DNA of 64,000 nt, from assembly GCA_900240875.1 (NCBI GenBank), contig OESE01000221.1:186001-250000 (forward strand), read 5' to 3'. Source of the DNA: Crithidia expoeki. Its lineage: Eukaryota > Euglenozoa > Kinetoplastea > Trypanosomatida > Trypanosomatidae. The notes beneath the pieces are model-generated. The model was not told the origin of the DNA. It worked only from the letters and a program-made list of their open reading frames with translations, and did not search any database. Below are positions 47,901 through 55,845 of this stretch, piece by piece. The stretch's first letter is position 1. Each line of letters opens with the position of its first letter. The position numbers and the translations under genes were made by a program.

Positions 47901-50900
47901 GGCGCTGACCGACACGCTCTGCTCATCACTGACAGGCCGCCGGATCGGAAGAGGAACAGCACCGCTGCCGCCGCCATCGCGACTGGTTCGCATTTGAGAG
48001 ACATCGAGTGGCACGTCTGTTAACGAGCTCCCGCTGTGGCGTACGGAGGCTGAGCGCTCTGGATCGTGACTTGTAGCAGTGACCGCAGCGATGTAGTTGC
48101 TGGACCGGCGTGCCGGCGGCAGCGGAGACGGCAGCTCCGTTGGCACCGTGCTAGGATGCTTCAGTGGCACCGCACTCACCGTCGGCGGCGCACGTGCCGC
48201 GCCAGCCAAACCCTTCTGCGCACTTCTATTGCAGACACTGAGGTTAGTGTTGGTTGTGGAAGCCGTCGATCCCGGTGCAGTGTTCGATAGCACCGTTCCA
48301 TTGCCAGTGGTATTTGTTGCAGTAGTGGCTTTGGTCGTTGTCGTAGTCACTGGCGTTTGACATGTCACTGTGGCAGCAGCGCACGCAGCTGTGACTGCGG
48401 CGGCGGCGGTGGCAGGCACATTGTGTGGCACTTTTCGCTTCTGCCCTACACTAGTGAGGTGCAGGACGGCCACTTCGTCCTCCTGCTTCTTACTGAGTTG
48501 CGTGATCAGCGCCGTCGCCGTGGAGGGTGGTGCGGTAGACGGCATGGAGGAGCGCGTGGCGGTAGAGAGGTCCCTCTTCCCGTCCGTCGATGGCACATTC
48601 TTGGGCAGGTAACCCTGCGGGTCATCCAGTATTTGCTTTGCCATGGCCATCTGCTCCGCCAGCCGCTTGTGGAGATGCGGCCTCGAATTGCCGAGCTGCT
48701 GCCGACCTGCGTTCGTCAGCTTGCTGTTGCTGATGCTGTTGCTGTTAATCATGTTGCTCAGCGAGTTGCCACTGTCACGGCGGCTGATGTTGTTCGTATG
48801 ACTGCTGTTGTTGTTGCTTGGACGCGTTGCAGGCGTGCACGTCTTGCAGTCCGCCGTGTCCAGTTCACGCTGGGCCAGTTCGATGAAGCGCCGCACGCTC
48901 CCTACATGGCAAGGCTTGTTCATAACAGCGGAAAGGCGGTGCTGCACATTCAGCAGCGGCACCACGGCCGTCACGTCCTCCGAGTCGACGGCCATTAGCG
49001 CTGTCGTCAGCGTCGGTCCACCCAATGCAGAGTGAAATAGCGCAAACGGGGCGTTCTGCGACTTGCGAAGGATCGCCGTATACACGCCTCCATCACAGCC
49101 CGCATCGGTGATGAGGTACGAAGAAAGGACCACGTCGCCGTCCCGGTACTGCTTCAGCAGCAGCGAAATGACCAACAACCCCTGTTCCGATTGCGACTGG
49201 CCCACCTTCACACGCTTGTAGACATCCGTGATGGTGCGCAGGAGATAACCGACGCCCGTCACGGACACGTAATCTACGCCGTCCAGCGTTGGCCCGAACA
49301 GCGGCAAGGTTCCAAAGGTCGACCGCACCGAGCGAGGCGGATCGGTTAGCAGGTCCTCAGTGTTGCCGCCCGCGACGTACGCCACCGAAGCAAAGAGCTG
49401 TGACTGGGCCGGTATGTGTGACGCAACGCCTTCCACGACTTCGCGAATCGCCAGCACAGAGGCTTCCTGTGCGTTCCCGGTGCTGCCGAGCAGCAGAGCC
49501 ACGTTGACACCGGCCAAAAACTTGCGACTCATCTCCGTCAGTGTTAATGAGATCAACCGGCGCCTTGGGGCACCAGTGGCGTTGCGCGGCGCGTTCGGCA
49601 TGTTGTACGGACCTGCGACGCGGCCTTTGTCGGAACTCCACTTGGTTGACGAGTAGGTGTTGACGTCATCGATCAGCACATACTCGTCCACGTGGTAGTA
49701 ACGGGCTCGCTCCTGCGGCTGCAGCACCTTGAGCATGTGGTCCGCCTCGTTCAGCTCCATCGCGACCGACGTGCCTTCGTAAACGGGGATAGAGGCGGTG
49801 GAGCTGGCACTCGGGAATTGGTGCTCCCCACCCTTGTCTTCGGCCTTCGCCGCACCGCCGGAGCCGCCTTCGCTATCGTTGTTACTGCCGAAGTTATTAC
49901 TACTGTTGATAAAAACCACTACAGCGCGTACCCTGACCTTGACGCTCCCTACAGAGGTGGTCGAGGACGGACTGGTGTTGCGCTTGCGCCGCGGTCCTGC
50001 GGCATAAGTGGACGGCTCGCTGTGCAACTGCTGCGGCGGCGACATGGGCACCGTTGAAGCGTCGGGAATAAAGCTGGCGGTGGGAACAGACGGACGCAGC
50101 GGCCGCTCAAGCAAAGACTTGCGCATCCGCTGTGAGGCTTTGATGGCATTGAGGCCGCTGCCCGCCACGATGCCTTCTTGCTGTTGATGTTGTTCCGGGC
50201 GTTGATCTGTCGTTCTTGCGGTCACTGTCTCTGGCGCCGTGGCCTCGTAAGTGCGCTGCCGCTCCTGCTCTTCGCGGAACGCCTCAAGCCGCCGGTCGCG
50301 CTCTACGAGCTGACCGCGTTTCAGCTCCTCCATCTGCTTCTCCGCCTTGCGCTTCGCCATAAACGCCTGAATACGTTGCCGACGCTCCTCGTTGGCCTGC
50401 TGCATTTCCCGCTCACGTTCACGCTGCCGGGCAGCTTCAGCACGGACTTCTTCCGCTGTGGTGCCGATGGAGATGCGCGAGCGCGACGATGAGGGTGGCA
50501 GGGCAGTGTCGCTGACGCCGCGGAACTCGGTCAGCCGGCGTCGTGGCTGCGCAGAGTTATTGACGGCGCCCATCCCACCCGCGTTGTGCGCCGCGCCGAC
50601 CCCACTGTCGTCCCCGCCGTCAGCGTTACGGGCGCTGACACGGCACAGGAAGCCCGGCCGCTCGAGGTCCGCCAGCACGATCGGCTCTACGGTCGATGGG
50701 CTCGTGCTGGGGCGGCGGGATGCCCTGCTGACACTGCTGACCGTCACAACGCCCGTGCCTTTGCGCGTCGAGTCGCGCTGCACTGGCGAATTCGCTTTTG
50801 CCGCCGAAGACGCCCCATGCATTGACTCCGCATTCGAGACGCGAATTGGGGTAAAGGAGGGCAGCGGCAACGAGTTGCTTGTCGGATCCGAGTCGGTGCT

Positions 50901-53813
50901 GGGCGAGGTGCAGTTCACGATGAGTTTTGGAACTGAGGTACGGCGCTGTGTGGCAACTGTCGTCTCAGCCGAGTCGAACAAAAGAGACTGCTTTCGCAGC
51001 GGCTTGTTGGACCACAGCGGCCTTGCCGTCAGTTGCTGTACGGTGGTCGCAACTGCAGCAGAGACGGACGTAGGGCTCGGTGATGATATGGTGGCCTTTT
51101 CTGTCTCGTTTAGCACCTGCTCGGGAGACTTGGTCCTCGCGCTCGGACCCATCCCGTTCTTCTTCCAAGATGGGTGCCACTTCTGCCGCAGCAGCGTCGC
51201 ACCGGTGCGGCTGTCCATCGAGGAGGAGCGGCACCCGTGCGTTGACGATGAGGCCGCGGCACCTCCGTCTTTGCCGTCCCCTTTTGGCAGGCTTAACGGC
51301 ACCATCATCACCGTCGCCTCCGCGTGGTCCTGCTTCGATGGCATCCTCGGGTCGAAAAGGGACTCGGGGCTGCGTACCATGGACGCACCTGTCATGTACC
51401 CGCCGGCAAGCAGGTCTTCGTCCATGTCCTCGTATGTCGTGGAGCTAGGGCACAGCGGCGCCTTGCCCTTCGTTTCCGCACGCGGGCTCAACAACTGCTG
51501 CGCAGAGGGCACCTTGCGAGGCGCAGAGTGCTTGCTGGCCGACACGGCCGCTACCACTGCTGCTGCAGAGCGCGGTGCACGGTTCACCGTCACCGGGCGT
51601 GGGCCCATCACCGGCGACGGCGCGGGCCACGGCGGCGCCCTGTGTACGCCGGCGGACATTTCATTGACGCGCCGCAGGGCCGGCTTTGGCGGCTCCGCCG
51701 CGGTCTCCGCTTCCGTGGATGGGTCTAACGCAGCTCCCGATATGCCCCCACTGCTGCTGCGGGCGGGGACTGGGTTGCTCCAAACACGACGGCGGCGGTT
51801 CAATGCGCCGCTCGCGTCTGGCGGTTGCAGATCCTGCGACGCGTTTAGCCGCTGCTGCTCTTCCTTCGATGGGGATGCGGCGCCGGCCACGGTGGCGCCC
51901 GTCGTAGTCGCGCTGTCTCTTGCTGCCCGTGCACTGCCCACCCGAGAAGCAGTGTTTAATATCGACTTTGGTGCGACGGCGGCGGGAGCGTTAACAGCAC
52001 CGCGCTGCGACGGACGCACTGCCGGCATCCTCACGTCCTCCTCCACCGCACAGGCGGGGTTGGGGCCGACGGTGGCGATTGCCGTCTTGGTCGTTTTGGT
52101 AAACACTCTGCGCTTTTCTCCGCCTGCTAAACTAGCTGACGAGACCGCCGTTCGCGACCCAGTCACACCGGCCATCGCCATGGGGGATCGCACCGTGGGG
52201 GTCAGCATCCGCACGTCCTTGAGAAACGCGTCGTACTCCAGCTGCCGCATCGCGTCCTTACCACCACCACCACCATCATTAGGAGGGGGGCTGCCGCGTC
52301 GGCCGTTGGAAGTGCCGCCGCCGTTGGTAATGTTTGTCGTGGACATCCCGGGCAGTGGCAAGCCCGACGCAACGCTGTTGTTCAGGGCGTAGGCCCCGGT
52401 CACACCGCTCGCGAGGTCGTAGTCGCCCAACAAGTCCTTCATCATCACATCGACTTCGCGCTTGAAGTCTTCGCCAATGGAAGGCCCGGCACCGCCATTT
52501 TTGTTAACACCGTTCGTGGCACCAGCATTATTTGAACTATTTCTAATATTGTTGTTCGTAGTGGCGCCTCGTCCGCTGCGCGTAGACAACGCCGTGGAGT
52601 TCGCTTTCGGGTCCAAGGCCTCCAACCAATTGCTGAAAGCCTCCGCATTGCGGTCGGTAGCGCCAGCGCCGCCGGCACGTCCCCTTGGGCCGGATGGACT
52701 CGCCCCTCCCAAGGACTGCGTATCTGCAGCGCCAGTGGCGCCGCCACCAGCGGCGTTCTCGCTTGACATGTCAGGAATAAGGTAGTAAGGTTTACTCGCA
52801 TTGTATGTCAGACCCGTCGCGCCAGGTGCGATGCGCTTAAACGACGGCTGCCGGCCAAAGCCGAGCTGCGTGCCGTGCAGGAAAGTCTCAATTCCAAAGC
52901 CGAAACCCTCAACATCACTCTTGTTCTGCAGAGAAGAGGGCTGCAGGGAAGGCAGTACTGGTGGTCCTCCATGCCGGCTGGGCGGCAGTGCAATGGCAGA
53001 AGACGATGACTTCGAGCCGCGGCTCATCGTATCCACCCCGGGCGGCCGTGGAGCGATGCGGCTTACGACACCGTAGAATCCAATGGACGACCCCCCAGTA
53101 CCGGACTCGTGCTTCGAATTCAGTGCATGGTCAAAGTTTTCCCGCCCGTGCTTCACGCTGCCGTTCAGATAATACTGTTGCTGCTGATGCGTGGATGCTC
53201 CGTTGGGCAGTGCAGACGGGCTGGAGATGTTGTACAGGTCCATGTACTTGAACGGTGTTGCCGGGTCTTTGCCGTCGGTCACACAGACTAACGCCGCCAT
53301 CAAGTTCGGCACGTTGCTTGTGGGGCTGCCGTAGTTGCTGCACGAGGCGTTGTTGCGCCGAGCATTAGCGGGCGCAGTCCCGCTCGTCGGCGGCTGACGC
53401 GGCGGTATTGGCGCCTCGATCGGCCGCTTAGCAATCGGTGCTATTGGCAGGGTGTCGAAGTCAGTCCCGCTGACGGACTGCTGACTCGCGCCGCTCGGCG
53501 TCTGCGTGCCCGGCTCGCCGGTGCCGATGTCAAATACCGAATTGCTCTCGAACAAATCACTCAGGAGATTGCTGCCGTCAACGCCGACGAAGTCTTCTAG
53601 GGCGAGGGGTGCCTGCACTTCTTCGAAATTGTTGTCAAATCCAGCAGAGAGGGAATTGTTGTCATCGAGGTATTCGTAATTGGCGTGCGAGTCCCCCATC
53701 TCCGCAACGACCTGTGCAAAGGGCGAGTGATTCTGCTCGCGACGCCGCGCCACGGTGCTCAGCACCGTGACTTCATCCAGGTCATTCGTGTAACTGTAGT
53801 CTTCGCTGGACAT
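44955..53813 (-). CDS. Gene E: giant protein with charged coiled coil and three pseudokinesin units, 2952 aa
   Basis: The start is set at ATG 53813 (MSSEDYSYTND). The 25 extra codons back to 53888 read FFSPFLLSF-like residues from a pyrimidine tract and only mimic a signal peptide. Residues 1-1110 are disordered (Gly, Ser, Ala, Pro, Asn). Residues about 1117-1185 are a Glu/Arg/Gln-rich heptad helix, a likely coiled coil. Pseudokinesin units lie at about 1290-1740, 2158-2498 and 2590-2951. They are the best-preserved set: YDVDEV, GCNAAILGADS, SASIVNVKGESVVDLL, SPLFGSCVHGVT, FHYALGGPSYT and HPGSVAKF in unit 2. Unit 1 keeps LGSTGNAQEA where kinesins have YGQTGSGKT, so the P-loop Lys and Thr are lost. 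Unit 2 has TFAGEN at the DLAGSE position. Poly-Thr/Asn linkers separate units 1 and 2. Probably a non-motor cytoskeletal protein (inference). Confidence 0.9.
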   Translation of the reverse strand: MSSEDYSYTNDLDEVTVLSTVARRREQNHSPFAQVVAEMGDSHANYEYLDDNNSLSAGFDNNFEEVQAPLALEDFVGVDGSNLLSDLFESNSVFDIGTGEPGTQTPSGASQQSVSGTDFDTLPIAPIAKRPIEAPIPPRQPPTSGTAPANARRNNASCSNYGSPTSNVPNLMAALVCVTDGKDPATPFKYMDLYNISSPSALPNGASTHQQQQYYLNGSVKHGRENFDHALNSKHESGTGGSSIGFYGVVSRIAPRPPGVDTMSRGSKSSSSAIALPPSRHGGPPVLPSLQPSSLQNKSDVEGFGFGIETFLHGTQLGFGRQPSFKRIAPGATGLTYNASKPYYLIPDMSSENAAGGGATGAADTQSLGGASPSGPRGRAGGAGATDRNAEAFSNWLEALDPKANSTALSTRSGRGATTNNNIRNSSNNAGATNGVNKNGGAGPSIGEDFKREVDVMMKDLLGDYDLASGVTGAYALNNSVASGLPLPGMSTTNITNGGGTSNGRRGSPPPNDGGGGGKDAMRQLEYDAFLKDVRMLTPTVRSPMAMAGVTGSRTAVSSASLAGGEKRRVFTKTTKTAIATVGPNPACAVEEDVRMPAVRPSQRGAVNAPAAVAPKSILNTASRVGSARAARDSATTTGATVAGAASPSKEEQQRLNASQDLQPPDASGALNRRRRVWSNPVPARSSSGGISGAALDPSTEAETAAEPPKPALRRVNEMSAGVHRAPPWPAPSPVMGPRPVTVNRAPRSAAAVVAAVSASKHSAPRKVPSAQQLLSPRAETKGKAPLCPSSTTYEDMDEDLLAGGYMTGASMVRSPESLFDPRMPSKQDHAEATVMMVPLSLPKGDGKDGGAAASSSTHGCRSSSMDSRTGATLLRQKWHPSWKKNGMGPSARTKSPEQVLNETEKATISSPSPTSVSAAVATTVQQLTARPLWSNKPLRKQSLLFDSAETTVATQRRTSVPKLIVNCTSPSTDSDPTSNSLPLPSFTPIRVSNAESMHGASSAAKANSPVQRDSTRKGTGVVTVSSVSRASRRPSTSPSTVEPIVLADLERPGFLCRVSARNADGGDDSGVGAAHNAGGMGAVNNSAQPRRRLTEFRGVSDTALPPSSSRSRISIGTTAEEVRAEAARQREREREMQQANEERRQRIQAFMAKRKAEKQMEELKRGQLVERDRRLEAFREEQERQRTYEATAPETVTARTTDQRPEQHQQQEGIVAGSGLNAIKASQRMRKSLLERPLRPSVPTASFIPDASTVPMSPPQQLHSEPSTYAAGPRRKRNTSPSSTTSVGSVKVRVRAVVVFINSSNNFGSNNDSEGGSGGAAKAEDKGGEHQFPSASSTASIPVYEGTSVAMELNEADHMLKVLQPQERARYYHVDEYVLIDDVNTYSSTKWSSDKGRVAGPYNMPNAPRNATGAPRRRLISLTLTEMSRKFLAGVNVALLLGSTGNAQEASVLAIREVVEGVASHIPAQSQLFASVAYVAGGNTEDLLTDPPRSVRSTFGTLPLFGPTLDGVDYVSVTGVGYLLRTITDVYKRVKVGQSQSEQGLLVISLLLKQYRDGDVVLSSYLITDAGCDGGVYTAILRKSQNAPFALFHSALGGPTLTTALMAVDSEDVTAVVPLLNVQHRLSAVMNKPCHVGSVRRFIELAQRELDTADCKTCTPATRPSNNNSSHTNNISRRDSGNSLSNMINSNSISNSKLTNAGRQQLGNSRPHLHKRLAEQMAMAKQILDDPQGYLPKNVPSTDGKRDLSTATRSSMPSTAPPSTATALITQLSKKQEDEVAVLHLTSVGQKRKVPHNVPATAAAAVTAACAAATVTCQTPVTTTTTKATTATNTTGNGTVLSNTAPGSTASTTNTNLSVCNRSAQKGLAGAARAPPTVSAVPLKHPSTVPTELPSPLPPARRSSNYIAAVTATSHDPERSASVRHSGSSLTDVPLDVSQMRTSRDGGGSGAVPLPIRRPVSDEQSVSVSAEYVRRGHGDDPARRNTGFMNLEDPGGSQSIPNVGKGTSGNLPQQQLQQQRLRNPSRASEHSELPPRPATTMTPTSEFSKVSTQESLGAAQRRGSTDGGRPSSGLQPFAPPMFQAGVPGSINNSNRKLLPGATTIGSNGPQWPSTPAFEIPTIPSVASIDTSFAHDVSISTRQSSNAYEGDKAPIPTSTKVRTLVVVDTRCRETSNVTYDNTMVIATTEDDFEEYDVDEVREATPGQMEPIQAELLRELCDTLLMGCNAAILGADSHPTGFSAQALKSVVHSIFAEMNRESARRSGHLSASIVNVKGESVVDLLKDGGDAQKLVIAISPLFGSCVHGVTYTDVSSGAAFNDIIDAALNRATAYDNGRDYGFLFCSLLFKLRLEDEGDVQVCSLVATFAGENVGLYTSVLDRSPLVPRALFHYALGGPSYTIALLGIGSEETRANQMLQVQKRLGEMSNRVTHPGSVAKFVAGIRNDLTPNLIAKYENSRDPSERAATKEMIERLAEMVKDAEALLVDFDHHQPKAYLHGDAEQRESGANNSNTGNSNDNGNKCHITSLPVLPASGATTAASSVPGDSKNGPGDDASVLSPQSTPAPARPAAAQRALPNITAVNPEAEGERIQSLVCFEQVMMGAGTVAVQGNSILCASQGGTRFDSDEVITCHENHHSLSSKLMDELVAKFLTGHHTALLAADSSYSAFTPLMLRHIANNILEAVLGGSAGGQEEDNGFAFTKPPTISGELQVSIALIKDDVTADLLPIDVDATYHRFEMEHTPLYGPRVVGVTPHLVANPLDFDHFLAVAIDNADPALQTADPGIMVVLLVLTQRVTKPVEDVLVSSLLCTAVFDAVHHYERVLEGNPNEPLDLFKNVLRGPCFSVALLGISDEEEDPGKLLRALNDLSQVRNRPPQLNSVSRHIRELQRGIVKLKERMTTSSNSDEKAYIQSRVEMAEKLLEEAESLQRNPLSLMQPRAFVPLGGTSELH

Positions 53814-54912
53814 GAAAGGCAGGATGCAAGTTCGAAAGGATAAGAGGAAAGGGGAAAAAAAACTGAGGCGTAATAAACAGCTTTGCAATGCTATGCTTTG
53901 ACTCTTGAACGCCTACTCCTCTGCACACTTTAATTTGGGTTTTGTTTTTCGTTCACAAACCGCAGAGAACAAGAAAAAAGTTCAGATTACTTCGTTTTTC
54001 TTTTTTGCGTGTGATTGAAGGTTAAAACTTAGTCTAGGCACATAACCACTAAAAAAAAAAAAACACACGCTCAATACCACGCGAGTGGATAAGGTGCACA
54101 AGACGGCTCAAACTCCTTGTCACCTGCTGTTCTATTTCCGATGTATGTAAGACGAGGCTTCTTCTTCAAGACAGCGAAAAAGCTTTTTCTGGGCTTCTGC
54201 GTACTTACAGACTAGGCAGAAGCAGGCAACGTACAAACTTGCTGAAGAAAGCGATTGAATAGGAAACAACGCAAAAACTGAGCGCTTCAAAGCAAAAAGG
54301 AAACGAAAAAAGAAAAAAACAGCGGATGAAGCAAAAAGAAACAGTGGAGAGTGGCCTTTGTCGTAAATATATCAATTGGCGACAGTCTACTCTCGGAAAG
54401 AAAAAGGAGAGCAAAAAAAAAGTCAAAATAAATCGTGGAACGCACAACTAGGTAACAACAGAGACCGTCAGGGGGAGAAAGGAGTCGGCTTTACGAAACG
54501 GGAAAAAAGGTGCTTTGAAAGGAGGGAAAAAGTGAGAAAAAGGACACGGAGGTGGGGAAGAGCTATACACGGTGAAAACAATCCACGACCGCAACCACAG
54601 TCTAGCGTTTTTTTTTTTTGTTATCCTGTTTTTTTTTTTGTGAATTTCAAAGCCTGAGCTAACTAAACTTGCAAAACTAGAAGGAGTAAGACAGAGCAGG
54701 AAGTAAAACAAGCTAATAACAGCACAGAAAAGGGGAGAAACAAGAATGGAAAAAAAAACGTAAATAATGAAAGGGTGTGAGAAGGGCAAAGTACCCTCTT
54801 TCCTCACTCACACAAACAAAACAAACCCCCGAGCGTTGACACAATAACTAAGAAAGAAAGAGTTTGAAAAAACAGCACCCTCTGCTTAGAAAAGAAAAAA
54901 GGAAAGAAGCGT

Positions 54913-54930
54913 AGATATATATATATGTGT
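54913..54930. repeat. (TA)n/(TG)n microsatellite
   Basis: A short TA run followed by TGTGTG, about 1.1 kb upstream of gene E. Confidence 0.85.
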
Positions 54931-55559
54931 GCAGATACGACAATGAAAGGAGAAAAGATGGGGAAAAAAAGAGAACAGCGGTAGATAAAATGGCTTTGCA
55001 CAAAGAATAGAACAACAAAAGAGAGGATAGTAGTAAGAGCAACAACTACACTAAGGGAATCCAAACAACAGAGCCCTACCAGAGTCGGAGGAGACAAAAG
55101 AAGTGAAAGCAGTCAGGAGGGCAAAAATGAACAAAAGAAATATGCAGATTTCAAAGATGAAGAAAGTTCTGGCTAATAAGCGGTTGTGGTTAGACAAGTA
55201 ACAGAGGAAAACGTACACGTCTAGAAATGCAGACGCACACGCGTGCCCAGCAGTATGAGAACTGCTAGTATCTCAGACCACAACACAAAAACTAAGAGCT
55301 ATGTGGTCGTCTAAGAACTAGGTTTTTGAGGATGCGTTACGTAGGGAATGAGTCGTTTTCGAAAGGTTGCCGGGGTTGTAGAAGAAGTACGACGCAGGTG
55401 AGAACAGCAGAGAATGTACACAAAGAAACCGAATAGAAAACAACAGAAAAAACGACGACAGCGGAGAAGTGGCAAGGAAAGAGAATTTCAGATACCGAAA
55501 AGCACTGAAAAGCATAATAAGGTCAGGAAAACACGTCAGAGGTCTGCAAATCGTGCACC

Positions 55560-55828
55560 AAGAAACTGTGCTAGCCTTCCGGTGCTGCTCGCGTGAGGCC
55601 ACGGTGAAAAACGAGGTTGCCCCTCTCTTGCTGTATTCGTTGACGCCGCCTGGGCCGCAGCAAGCTATAAAGGTTGTTGCAACAAGGGCATGAGCGTGAA
55701 AAAAAACTCTTCACGCTAGTCCGCAAAAAAGGTTCCGCAAGAAAGTCGTAGGGCATCGGCAAGACCTCCCTCACGCAGCAGCGCACTGTGGGCCCTTGCT
55801 ACTGCTCGCCTACGGGCAGTGCAGAACC
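55560..55828 (-). mobile_element. Possible second, more degraded retroposon fragment
   Basis: This is a GC-rich patch in an AT-rich spacer. On the minus strand it repeats parts of the signature seen in the neighbouring element in the same order: GTGAGGGAG, then TAC-GA, then TTGCGGA, with near-equal spacing (25 versus 28 bases between the outer two). It starts at about 55828. The minus-strand ends GGTTCTGC and GCGGAACC (55828 and 55731) can pair and are followed by T6, so a small structured RNA is an alternative. The far boundary is unclear. No intact reading frame is present. Confidence 0.35.
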
Positions 55829-55845
55829 GAGATTAGTAAGTTCGG

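Noticed and set aside
53814-53888. Signal-peptide-like N-terminal extension of gene E
   Set aside because: The hydrophobic residues come from the pyrimidine tract upstream of the ATG at 53813.
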